Assembly: GCA_035048485.1 (NCBI GenBank)
Contig: CM068593.1
Span: 3,294,035-3,358,034, forward strand
DNA from: Pteria penguin
Lineage: Eukaryota > Mollusca > Bivalvia > Pterioida > Pteriidae
Length of the DNA stretch: 64,000 nucleotides
Direction of reading: 5' to 3'
This document shows, in pieces, positions 23,173 through 33,548 of the stretch; position 1 is the stretch's first letter, and each line of letters opens with the position of its first letter. The notes beneath the pieces are model-generated. The model was not told where the DNA came from and did not search any database. It was given only the letters and a program-made list of their open reading frames with translations. The translations under genes were made by a program, and so were the position numbers.

Positions 23173-24424
23173 CTATATACATGGTATGGCTGTTCTAGAA
23201 GTAAAGTGTTTGAAGAACAGGTATTGCAGCCTGTTCTTTAAAGGCACACAGCTTGTCTGTGGTAGCAATATGTGCAGACAGCATGTTCCATTGAATGACT
23301 GTTCATGGATAAAAAGAGTATTTCTATGTGTCTTTACTGGTTTGTATGTGGTGATAGCCATAAGGGTTGTGATGTCTGGTTCTGTTGTCGAGAGGATGGA
23401 GAAGATTTGTGGGGTATATAGCAACAATATTGTGAATAGTTTTGTAAAAGAAGATCAGACGGGTTTGCAGACGACGTTGTTGTATGGTCGGCCAGTTAAG
23501 GTGTTGCAACATGTCATTTACAGAACTAGTGTTGTGAAATCTGTTGGTGACATATCTGGTCAACCTACGTTGCACCATTTCTAGTTGGTATATTTGGGCC
23601 TGATGGTGTGGATGCCATGTGCAACAATTATACTCTAATTTAGGTCTAACTAGTGACTGATAAGCTCTTTCTTTGATTTCAGGAGAGGCTACTTTAAGGT
23701 TACGTTTTAAGAAATTAAGCTGCTTTGATGCATTGGATGTAATATCGTCTATATGTTTATTCCATTTGAGGTTACTTTGTAGTGTCACTCCAAGATATTT
23801 AGTGGAGGTTTCTGTCTCAAGTATATGTCCATGTAAGATGTAGTCCTGTGCAATAGGTTGTTTCTTGGATGTTACTCTTAGAACTGTACATTTGTCAGGA
23901 TGCAATGACATAAGCCAGTCCTGTTCCCATTTGGCAGCTGCGTCAAGATCAGACTGTAAAGTCCATCACAATGACATCTGTCTGTATGTTCTTATTGTTA
24001 GAGCTACATAGTTCTTGTACAAATGAAATGAGTTGTGTTTCACAAGATCTGGCAGAACGGAACCCGTGTTGTAAGTCATAAAGTATTGAATTTGTTTCAA
24101 GGTGTTTCATCATATTGCTGGAAATGATATGTTCACAGAGTTTACACAGAATGCAGGTTAGAGATACAGGCCTGTAGTTGATGGCATTGTGTTTATCACC
24201 CTTTTTATAAACAGGACAGACATTTGCATGTTTCCAGTCTGTGGGGACTTTGCCTGATGTTATAGACTTCTGAAATATGAGTTTGATGGCAGGTGTAACC
24301 TCAGTACATAGCTCTTTCAGTACTCGGCCACTAATTTGGTCAGGGCCTTCTTATGTTTTGCAGAAGTTTGGTGATACCATTTTAAGTGATGTTAATATAC
24401 TGTTCATAGTTGTAAAAGGAGAAG
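23173..24424 (-). pseudogene. LINE (jockey/CR1-like) reverse transcriptase, 3' part, catalytic core deleted
   Basis: On the minus strand, 24424-23960 reads SPFTTMNSILTSLKMVSPNF, a stop, EGPDQISGRVLKEL, then VCPVYKKGDKHNAINYRPVS and VIVMDF, the first half of a reverse transcriptase. At about 23955 it jumps to LQSDLDAAAKWEQDWLMSLH, which belongs well after the catalytic YADD box. Roughly 120 residues, including YADD, are therefore missing. The open frame 23911-23324 (195 codons) continues with KYLGVTLQSNLKWNKHI, RNLKVASPEIKERAY and LEYNCCTWHPH, the usual post-RT region. The 5' part of the same element resumes at 30266-30932. Confidence 0.88.
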
Positions 24425-24956
24425 CCCAGGTAACACAACAATGTTTTTAAAACGTTCTAAAAACTTTGTGAAAATGTTCTGAAAACATTTTCAAAAACGT
24501 TATTATAACGTGATTTTGTATGATTTTTTTATTGTTATTATAACATTTAAAAAAAAACATATTTAGGAAACGTTCATAGAACATTTCAAATCAACATTTA
24601 AATAACATTTTTAAGAAACATTATAGAATGTTTTATAGAAACGATTTAAGAACATTTTAAGAAAATGATTTGAGAACATTTAAAAGAAACAATTGAAAAA
24701 CATTTACATGTAATAAAACATTTAAAAACTAGAATGAAGTGTTCCCAGGAAAATATGTGTCGCCTGTGGGTATATTATGTGAAAGTGTGACTATGGTACG
24801 GTACACTGGACAGATGGACGGACTGACAGACAGACGGACAAAGTGATCCCTATGTGCTGCTATGCTTCGCAGGCCACACAAAAATTATTGAAAAAATTTT
24901 CAGAACATCTAAAAGTCAGTAAGAAATGTTATTAAACCCTGTGCTACTTGTTTATG

Positions 24957-25140
24957 AAGCCGGCATGGCTCAGATGGTAGTGTGCTTGCCAATAGACAGG
25001 GAGGTTTGATGTTGCACATTAAAGAACACTCGCTGCTTTGGATGGGTCTGTTGTGAAGGTCAAAACTTGTGTAAACTGCATCAATCAGATGCCAGCACCA
25101 AATAGTGAAATAATCCTGGTGTGACGTAAAGCAATACACA
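24957..25140 (+). mobile_element. Diverged, internally deleted SINE (family A)
   Basis: GCCGGCATGGCTCAGATGG matches the family A head. The T-loop part is missing, and the body (ACATTAAAGAACACTCGCTG, CATCAATCAGATGCCAGCAC) and tail (GTGTGACGTAAAGCAATACA) are strongly diverged. It lies inside the TIR element and downstream of its gene. Confidence 0.75.
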
Positions 25141-25273
25141 ATGAATCTATCCATCACTAATATACTAACTGATGCCCTGTGCATGTGATTCTAAAAATGA
25201 ACCACAAGAAAAATAACATAAACAACAATATTTTATACAATTAACAGTGTATTGAAAGAAATTAAATGAACAA

Positions 25274-28200
25274 TTAATCTGAATCATCCGGCAAATCGTC
25301 CGGTGTTTGGTTTGATTTTCTTCCCCCTTTTTTCTGAAAAAGAAAGTTTTATACATTCTATAAATATACTAGTAAGATACAAATGTATATAGATAATAGA
25401 AAATGATAATCTTGTAGATAGTGCTGACAAAACCATGTACTTTTTGTATTTATTTCAAAAGTTTAATACAAACTTAAGCAAAAGATAGTGATGGTAAAAC
25501 AAAATGTTGGATGTACACAAAAAATTGCTGTATTGGATTTCACAATGCTTTAACATATACATTATTTATGTACCTTATAATTAGTTCCTCCTGGCTGATA
25601 AGGGGCAAATCTCAATACATTTAAAACTTCTCTTTTAATGGTGTCAAATGAGATTGTTCTCTTCGATGCTTTACGTGCAGCAGCTGTAAAAATAAGATTT
25701 ATTGTAAAATCATATTATATCTGTGAATATGTATAAAATAATTAAATTACAGAATAAGTTGAAACTGGAAACACATCTAAAATGTACTTTCAAGAACAGA
25801 AGCATTCTACTATATGGGTTTTAAAATTATCTAAAATATCAAACTTGTATTTTTCGGACTTACACAGGATGACTTTGCAGAGAGGTGTGCCAAGAAAGGC
25901 AATTTTGCCTTTCTGGCCTGTTCCACTAAAATTGCTCATACACTTGTTAGTCATGAGAGATCTCATGACAGTTCTGCAAATATCTCCAGCATTATCCTCT
26001 TCTTGTAGAGAAGCCAATGAATTTATCTAAAACAAACAATAAATAATTTACCATAACGTAATAAAGGGAAAAAGACAGTTATTGGCTCAGTCGTTTCACA
26101 GAAACCACCACAGTAATATAATATATAAGAGAATGTAATAAGAAGCAAAATAGATATAAAACATCACAAAAATATTTGATAGTAGTGCAGTTACAATACC
26201 AACTTAGGACGAAATGGTGTGGTTAACCGGTTTACAGGCCTACCTTAAGACATAAACTTGTTATGAATTTACTTTTAGATATTGATGCTTTACAAATCAA
26301 TGGCTTTCAAGAGTTTCTATATTCATAATACATTATTTATATAGTTACATTCCCTCACCAATTTCTTCCTTGTACTCTCATCTAAAGAACCTTGAAAATC
26401 CTCTACTTCTTCACTTGAGTTTAGTTTGTTGCCTGATGGCAAAAGATTTTCAATAGAGTCTACCTCTACATCCACTGAAATTAGATGATTTTTTATTGCA
26501 TTATGTCCTGTTGCAGGGCATCAATCTTTGATAAAACTAAAATAGATTAAAATCTGATTAAATAAGAACTGTCCTAATGTGACTAAAACCCCCACAACAA
26601 CAAAATTTTAAGCAGGACAAAGTCCAGGAAGTTGACATTTTTAAATTCGGGCGTATAAAAATGTTATAACACTGATTAAATAATAGTAAGCATGCAGACT
26701 TTGCGAAAAAATTTGGTCCTGTAAAGGGTTAAGATTTACAGGACCAACTCAAATTTTACAAGACAAAACAAAATTATATGGATTGAGAGAATTTTATGTA
26801 ATAAAACAGTAACATTGTGTATCTATTCTCTTTTTTTCGCTTCCCATTTCAGTACTACAAAGGTTGAAATGTTTCCTGCGACACACTTTAGTACTCATTC
26901 CTTGAAATTGATTACTGAAAACAGTGATAGTTACTCGTTTGAGTGATTATCTCTCAAATGAGAGGCTGTCCCCAACCTGTTTAATTCAGTTTCACACGAA
27001 GTATAACGCTCAATTTCAGAGTACTTTTCTTTAAGTTTCTTACTGGAAGAAGAAAAAATCTCCAAACATGACAGCTCACTAACGAAATTATGTATTCAGT
27101 CCTATTATTTAAGCAGTTTGCCAAACCTTAGTTAACCTACTTTATTCATTCCATCTGCTTATTTTTTCACGACTTTTTTCAACACCGGAGTCAATGCTAT
27201 GATACCAAACGGGTGAATTATACCGGGCCGGAAAACACGGAGGCATATTTTGAAAAAAAAGGGGGGGAGGGGGGGGGGAGAAGAAAATTGTGAAAAAAGG
27301 AGCAGTAATTCCGTGGAACAACATATTTTCGGTTGTGGCCTAATCAAAATCCAACTTACCGGGATTTTGAAAATCCATACCACGTGGTCGTTTAGATACA
27401 AACTTCAAGTTCAAGATTTAAGACAAGAATCCTACAGTACATGTATCTGAATTTGCAAAATATTATTCAACTATAAACTAAACAATTTTAACATGCTGGC
27501 AATCATGAAGATATACATTTTAAAGCATAAATTAATATTAATAAAACTAGTAAAGTAGATAATACCAGAAACATATATACACAGAGACTGGAAACTCCCA
27601 TTGAAAGCTATATATCTCCCTGACATAAGTAACATTTCCCGACAGGCATCTCGATAAGCCGGGTGTCCGCCATATTGTCCTCGGCATTCATTCGCTTGAA
27701 AGCATTAAGCTTGCAAAGAAGAGGAATTTTCATTGCTTTTTTAACAAAGGTAGTTCAGATAAGTAAAAAAAAGCAATATACTAATCATTTGAATCATTAA
27801 ACATTTCATTTATGATCTATTCAATGTGAGGACATAACCCCGATCAGAAGCCATTAGTTGTGATAGACCTCTGAAAACATTCACTTGAGTTTATGCAAAA
27901 CATTTACACAATATTGAAGCACATGCCACCATTTTCAGTTTATAGTACCATCAATGTTTATTATAGTCATAGTGCTTTAATTTTCGTATGAACTATCTGG
28001 AAATCATGCATAATTACCCGGCCGTATTTGAGGATCTCCCGACATTTTTCTCCTCACTACCGAACCCGCTGAGAAACAACAACGAAAAGAAAAATTGTTA
28101 AAACAACAAAAATTAATGTTCTTTACATGACTAAACTCACACGTGTGTGTTATGAAAGGTTTCAGACACATTTTATATCATTGAGTGTAGGAGACTTTAT

Positions 28201-29405
28201 TCGTTATTTGATTTTAATTCAATTTTATATATGCTGTAAATCTTCAGTCGTTCTTAACAAGAAAACCGATACCATACCATATAGAACAAAATAATCATAT
28301 AACCTATCGATATATATATTGTTTTTATATTGAAAGTCATTTTATAAACATCAAAGAAGTAATGGTTGTTATTTTAGTACGAACTGAAGCAGTTATAAAC
28401 ACGTAAGGAGACATCTTGCAATGCAAATTTTCTGTGGCTGGCGGGTCGCCATTTTGTTTTTGTTGTTTGTTTATTTGGGTTTTTTTTGTTTTGTTTTTGG
28501 TTTTTTTTTGCTTCTTTACAAAGGAGTAAATCTTGTTCGTATCACGTGAAGTGTGCGCCACAGGTACAGAAATTATTTTGTTTTATGATTTACCATTTGA
28601 ACATTAACAGACACATTAACAAAATAAGTTTAAGTATCGAATTGAAGAAGTTACCAACACATAATTGGACATATTGCAATGCGAAATTTCTTTAGCAGCC
28701 CGGATCGCCATTTTCTTTTTACTTCTTTACATAGGAGGGAGTAAAACAGCTCATACCACGTCAACAGTGCATATAAGATAAAACATTATTTTGTTTGCTA
28801 TTTACAATCTGAATTTTTAAATAAACACAACATTGTTATTTACAGCCCATGAATGACAAAGACAGACGCTGGTGCTTCCCTTGGGGTGGTAATGCTGATT
28901 AGTTAAACAAACAGTAGTAAAGGCAGGGGCATTGATTGCATATATCAACAACTCGTAAATGGCAACAAACGCTGTTTAAAATGAATAAATATATAAAGAG
29001 AAATAACGTTTAAAAAAAGCAGGAAATGAAGGCGTCTCATTAAAAATCTTGGTTTTAAAAATATTTTTATAATGATTACTGATAAAAGTTTGTCTCGATT
29101 TTGTTAGAAAGAAAACGGAGAATATTATTTCTACACATCCATAAAACTAACAAAAAAGATAAAAGAAAAAAAAGTAATAGGTGCCTGTAGAATTTGAACT
29201 GAGGTGCGTCGGCAGGAAAAGACCAACCGTGCTATACGTCCCCGGGCGATATCCGACGGTTAAAATCGGTGTATTGTAGAGCGCGGTCACCTAATTAGCA
29301 TAACAAAAGGACGTGCATCATATGCCGGACGAAGCGGCGAGTTTCCAGATAATACTCACATTTAACCGACTGTGTTGAACTCAGAATGGTTTGGGAGTTT
29401 TCCAT
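25274..29405 (-). CDS. Five-exon gene for a 164-residue DUF4806-like protein carried by the TIR element
   Basis: Exons on the minus strand are 29405-29360, 26474-26359, 26026-25864, 25683-25574 and 25333-25274 (stop). All four introns begin GT (GTGAGT, GTGAGG, GTAAGT, GTACAT) and end AG after a pyrimidine-rich tract, and the phases (1, 0, 1, 0) match at every junction. The coding length is 495 bases, an exact multiple of three with no internal stop. Residues 17-54 are acidic (DVEVDS, then SSEEVEDFQGSLDE). Residues 50-146 (RKKLINSLASL, DICRTVMRSLMTNKCM, GQKGKIAF, LCKVIL, VLNVLRFAPY) fit what I recall of the DUF4806 family, whose function is unknown. The tail is KKGGRK followed by acidic PDDLPDDSD. 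The ATG at 29405 has an adequate context (GGACATGG). The least certain part is exon 1, because intron 1 is 2.9 kb and other starts are possible. Confidence 0.75.
26075..26244 (-). mobile_element. Short 3' end of a Penelope-like element, in intron 2 of the DUF4806-like gene
   Basis: On the minus strand GTAAACCGGTTAACCACACC, then CCTAAGTTGGTATTG, then ATCAAATATTTTTGTGATGT and TGAGCCAATAACT match the 3' region of the Penelope-like copy at 42470-42650. Only the non-coding end is present, consistent with 5'-truncated insertion. Confidence 0.8.
26530..28370. other. Long first intron of the DUF4806-like gene; no further exon recognised
   Basis: AT-rich sequence with a poly-G tract at 27261-27280. 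One short self-complementary stretch is GGTCCTGTAAAGGGTTAAGA + TTTACAGGACC at 26723-26753. A GC-richer patch at 27640-27720 contains, on the minus strand, ATGGCGGACACCCGGCTTAT, which could be an alternative first exon, but no compatible donor follows it. Confidence 0.45.
28372..28815. repeat. Tandem duplication of ~250 bp
   Basis: Copy one (28372-28600) and copy two (28626-28815) share, in order, GAAGCAGTTA/GAAGAAGTTA, ATTGCAATGC-AAATTT, CGGGTCGCCATTTT/CGGATCGCCATTTT, ACTTCTTTACA-AGGAG and ACAGAAATTATTTTGTTT or ACATTATTTTGTTTG. On the minus strand each has ATGGCG at the same place, with short non-matching frames after it. Confidence 0.65.
29180..29250 (-). repeat. tRNA-like sequence (A and B box), probably SINE-derived
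   Basis: On the minus strand TAGCACGGTTGGT resembles an A box and AGTTCAAATTC a B box about 35 bases later, followed by CAGGCACC. The acceptor strands do not pair, so it is not a functional tRNA gene. Confidence 0.35.
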
Positions 29406-30265
29406 GTCCTTGACCTTCTGTACTGAGAACATTTAGCGCGAGAAATTTGCATAATTAGATCGGCTGCAAGAGGCTTGGTCATAGCATCCGGTCGCTGTGT
29501 CATTCCGTTAATGCAAAAGGCTGTTTCAGAGCAAATGAGGGCACTACAGTTTTAGCCGAGTTCCTCTGTCTTTTATTTTTAAAAAATACTTTTTAAATAA
29601 GTTTACACATCATTATTATAATACAATATATTTAAATATTTTAACATATTAAAAAAGCTTAATTATTTATATAACTAATTGATAGGTTAAAAAAGATTAT
29701 TTCTACTATAAAGGGGGGGGGGGGAGGGTGTTAATTTTCTTAAAAGACGATTTAAGTATGATAATTGAAGTTGCCTCGCTCGGTTCTATGTGCCGTGTCT
29801 GCATTACAAAATGTGTTATATCTGGTTATCTGTAACGTTTTAAAAACGTCTCAATAACATTATAAAACAATGTTATATAAGTGTTGACTGGTAACATAAA
29901 AATTGTAAGGTAGATCTAATTAAAGATATGATATTTTTGAACGTTTTCATGATTTTGAGGTAATTTAAATGAAACGTATTACAAGAAGTATGTTTTTAAA
30001 ATCATTGGGAAAACGTTTTAAAAACGTATTTTATAATGTTTTGAAATTGAATATTCATAGCATTTTTCTATAACATTTTCTTAATGTTATCAGAAAGATA
30101 GCAAAATCATTTTCTATGTTTTTTCGAAAATGTTTGGTTATAACATTTTTGCAACTGGATAAAAATGTTATAACAACATTTAAAAAATGTTTTGTCACAA
30201 ACGTTTTCTGATAACGTCCTTACAACGGGAATAAAATGTTATGAAAACGTTTTGTGCTACCTGGG

Positions 30266-30932
30266 AGTCCCCTTGTTTGGTATTGGTATGTCGTCAGATT
30301 CTGTAGTAAATGCTTTTTTGAAATTGTTCGTTTAGGATGTTAGATTTGTCTAAGGTGTTATTTGTAAGAATGCCATTTTTACGTAGAGCAGAGATGCCTG
30401 TATTTTAATTTTTCATGCCCTTTATGTATGTAAAGAGTTTCTTAGGTGTCCTGGTGTGTCTGGTTCTTCAATAGGTAGGTCAAAAATCATATTTTCTATG
30501 TACTTCCAGTAAGCATTGCGCATATCAGATTGTAGTATTCTCTTGTTGTTTTTATATTTGTCTTGTAGTGATGGACTCTTTTTACATTTTTGATGAAGGC
30601 GTTTGTTTCTGTTTATTTGTTGTCTTAGTTTGTTGTTCACCCAGGGAAGTTTCATTTTGCTTGTGATGGTTTTTTGTGGTATGTTCTTGTTGATTGATGT
30701 TAGTAATCCATTTTTGAATGTATCCCATAAGTCATTGATGGTACCAGATGTGTATTTCTCATGCATATCTACTGTCATAGATTTGATGTCTGATTTGATG
30801 TTGTCCCAGTTGGCACTGTTATATTTGTATATTGTTCTGCTTTGTTTCTTGATTCTTTTGAGAGATATTTCACATTCTGTAAAGACTATGTTATGATCTG
30901 ACTTGCCAATTGGGGGTAGTGTTTTTATTCTA
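30266..30932 (-). pseudogene. LINE (jockey/CR1-like), linker between endonuclease and reverse transcriptase
   Basis: On the minus strand LPPIGKSDHNIVFTECEISL (end of the endonuclease domain, with the SDH motif) leads into SANWDNIKSDIKSMT. An open frame at 30778-30422 follows (LWDTFKNGLL, KLPWVNNKLRQQINRNKRLH, RNAYWKYIENMI), then ISALRKNGILTNNTLDKSNI and NTKQGDS at the junction with the TIR element. Its 5' side is cut at TTAA (30933) by the piggyBac copy, and I did not find the missing 5' part further right. Confidence 0.85.
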
Positions 30933-32660
30933 TTAACCCTCTGACTGCGACACCGGACATATATGTCCCTCGACGGTTGTCAACGTTCAGGGATCCATAA
31001 TTTGCTTAATTCTGAACAGATTGAAGTGAAATTGGTACCGTTGGAACCGGCAAATTCTCTTCTTCATTTTTATATACAACATGTTGTGTTATAACATAGG
31101 TTCATTCGAGTTCTTAAGATGAAACCCCGAAGAACGGCTACTTTTAATCATTGTTGTAAAATGAAGTATTGACGACGTCATTAGCACATGTTTCACACTG
31201 CATTAAATAGAAACACTTATAAGGAAAATTTCTTTGATTTTATATTAAAATGGTAAAATTCTTAGCGAATATAATGATATAATCTGAACTTTTTCAATTC
31301 CTCTGTATTCTTTTTCACAAACAAAAGAATCGAAACTTAAAAAGAAATTTTCAATATCGCAATTCAAGGAGAAAAGTTATCGGAAAAATTGGTTTCGATA
31401 AAATTTTGTGAGCGAGTGAATTTTAGAGGAAACTTTTTTTTAATTCAATCATGTTTGCACATTAAGAGTGGCTATAACCGTATTTGATTAATAGGGAGTT
31501 GAAATCTTTAGGGCGACGCTTGAGCGACGTCATTTTTCCGCGATGACGAAACGCTTCCTTTGCAGCAAGACGTAGAAACGGCAATTGTTGATGTCGGGAC
31601 CACAACTTTCATTGCGTTTTGTTTGAAATTGAAAATGAACACCAATATTTTGCCAACAACTATAAACAGTAAATTTCAAAGCGGGTATCCAGATATGATA
31701 TTAAAATTTGCTTGGTACCCGTGCCAATTTCTATCAAAGAAATCACACAATTATATATATACGTACTATTCAATATTTGGATTCAGAGGAAATATATTGG
31801 GCAAAATGTTATCAATTGAAATATTTAAGCGAGATTTAAAATGAGTTTTTTTTAAATTCAGTTATGTACAATATGTAAATGATTTCGCATTTCCCCATGA
31901 AATTCACGAATTTTCTGGAAATATGGGTCCTGTAAACGCTTCCAATGTGAACGCACATACTTTGGAATATTTTCATAAACTGGTTATTACAGCTGAGGGA
32001 CCCTCTCTCATAGACATTCTCGTTGAGGAAACAACTCGATATGCAGATCAATTCTTTGCAAATGAAAACTTTAATCCGAAACCAAACTCAAGAACCAACT
32101 TATGGCAGCCAACAAATAGGGAGGAAATGCGGCGTACATAGGATTATATCTTTCAATGGGCGTGCTGAAAAAACCTACCATCGAGTCATATTGGTTAGAT
32201 AATAACTCCTCATGGCTATACAAAACACCAGGATTTTCATCAGTCATGACGCAAGATCGATTCCAACTTCTGTCGAAGTTTCTACATTGCAATGACAACT
32301 ACTCATATGTTCCAAGAGGTCATGAGCACTACGACCCATGTCATAAGTTCCGGCCAATCTTGAACCTTATAAACAAGACATTTCCCGCTGCATATGACCT
32401 GGCTAGTGATCTGACAATTGATGAAAATATGGTGGGGTTTAAGGTAATTTTCTATTGACCTTAATATCACTATAGTTGAACATGTTCAAATTTTAGGGTA
32501 GAAATGACATTATCTAACATTTTCCGGCTAAAAAGTCTCATCAATGGGGAGAAAAATTGTTCGTATTGGCGGAGTCGGACACTGGATACAACGTCGCCAT
32601 CCAACTACTAGCAAATACTACTAAGTCAACTACAGTAAAATTTGTTAATTAGATAATATC
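30933..32660 (+). mobile_element. piggyBac element, left end with TTAA
   Basis: The target site TTAA (30933-30936) is followed by CCCTCTGACTGCGACACCGG + ACATATATGTCC, a typical piggyBac start, and then by about 0.9 kb of AT-rich leader before a transposase remnant. No matching right end followed by TTAA was found, so the right side is deleted. It was inserted in the LINE. Confidence 0.8.
31860..32652 (+). pseudogene. piggyBac transposase remnant (DDE_Tnp_1_7 type)
   Basis: One frame gives VTAEGPSL-type sequence, ILVEETTRYADQFFAN and NLWQPTNREEM up to about 32125. After a frameshift comes YIGLYLSMGVLKKPTIESYW, MTQDRFQLLSKFLHCND and LTIDENMVGFK, where the Asp corresponds to the first catalytic Asp of the family. 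A 53-bp GT-AG gap (32444-32496) could be a small intron. It is followed by GRNDII, a stop, then FPAKKSHQWGEKLFVLAESD. The coding remnant ends at a stop at 32650. Frameshift, stop and missing C-terminus make it non-functional. Confidence 0.88.
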
Positions 32661-32775
32661 TATTTATGATTTTATTCTGATAACAAATAAATGTATATTC
32701 ATACGTAATAATTAATAAGTATTTTTATTTATGCATTTATTTTATACTGTACTATGTAGCATGGTTGTATATTTG

Positions 32776-33022
32776 ATTGGTTGACTGATTATTGTTTTAC
32801 GTCACTCCACGATTATTTCACGTATATGGTGACGGCATACAAATTTAGACCTTTGCAACGGACCCACCCGAAGCAGTGAGGGATCTTTTACGTGCCACGC
32901 CTACCTCGGGATCTCGGTTTTTACTGTCTCATCTGAACACCGGTGTGCCCAGGGCGGGAGTCGAACCCGGGACCTCTCGATCACGAGCCGAGCACCTTAT
33001 CAACTAGGCCACACCGGCTTAA
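32776..33022 (-). mobile_element. tRNA-derived SINE (family A) with 11-bp target duplication
   Basis: On the minus strand the head is GCCGGTGTGGCCTAGTTG with B box GGGTTCGACTCCC, then the family A body with a small deletion around the CGGATGAGACAG segment, then the tail TGACGTAAAACAATAATCAG. TTGTATATTTG flanks it at 32765-32775 and 33023-33033. Confidence 0.93.
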
Positions 33023-33147
33023 TTGTATATTTGTATAACATGTATTTGTCAATTATTTGTTCGGGTTTTTTTTGTAGAATTGTAGCTGCACAAAATTCCA
33101 GAGGCGTCAACATCAACTTACCGCGAGTAAACTTAGTAACTTACAGT
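33023..33147. other. No gene seen
   Basis: Short spacer between two SINE copies in opposite orientation. Confidence 0.5.
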
Positions 33148-33326
33148 AAAAACCGAGGTCAACTGTCACGGTAGGCGTGGCACGTAAAAGATCCCTCACT
33201 GCTTCGGGTGGGTCAGTTGCAAAGGTCTAAATTTGTATGCAATGCATCAGGCAGATGCCGTCACCATATACGTGAAATAATCGTGGAGTGACGTAAAACA
33301 ATAATCAATCAATCTATCTATCTAGT
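33148..33326 (+). mobile_element. 5'-truncated SINE (family A), body and tail only
   Basis: It begins in ACAGTAAAAACCGAGGTCAA and continues through AAAGATCCCTCACTGCTTCG to GACGTAAAACAATAATCAAT, ending in ATCAATCTATCTATCT. The tRNA-like head is missing. Confidence 0.9.
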
Positions 33327-33548
33327 TATAGGAAATTATGGAACATAAGGGGAAACAACTTCAGGCACGGATCCAGAAATCTTGTCGAGAGGGAGTCTAT
33401 TCCTAATAAATTTCCGAGAGGGGGTTTAGCCATGTTTTTGTGTGTAAAATTACATTTTGTACTTATTTTACATCGAAAAAATAACAAGTACTTTTCTTCG
33501 AAACAGGGTGGGTCCAGACCCCCAGTCCAGCCCCTTGGATCCGAGCAT

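Larger units (their letters stand above)
24425..30265. mobile_element. 5.84-kb terminal-inverted-repeat element inserted in the LINE
   Basis: The element starts CCCAGGTAACACAA at 24425 and ends TTTGTGCTACCTGGG at 30265, inverted repeats of about 14 bp with one mismatch. Both subterminal regions (24440-24740 and about 29830-30250) are packed with AACGTTTT, AAAACGTT and AACATTTT motifs in both directions. The LINE reading frame is continuous across the insertion point (KQGDS | SPFTTM), which fixes both boundaries and suggests no target duplication, or a 2-bp one at most. Inside are a five-exon gene (25274-29405), a SINE, a Penelope-like 3' end and a local duplication. No transposase was recognised, so it is either nonautonomous or of a family I cannot name. 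Confidence 0.85.

Noticed and set aside
23186..23584. 132-codon plus-strand frame
   Set aside because: Antisense to the LINE reverse transcriptase remnant, whose minus-strand reading has clear family motifs.
25782..26030. 82-codon plus-strand frame
   Set aside because: Antisense of exon 3 of the spliced DUF4806-like gene.
29180..29250. Functional tRNA gene on the minus strand
   Set aside because: A- and B-box-like words exist, but the acceptor strands do not pair.
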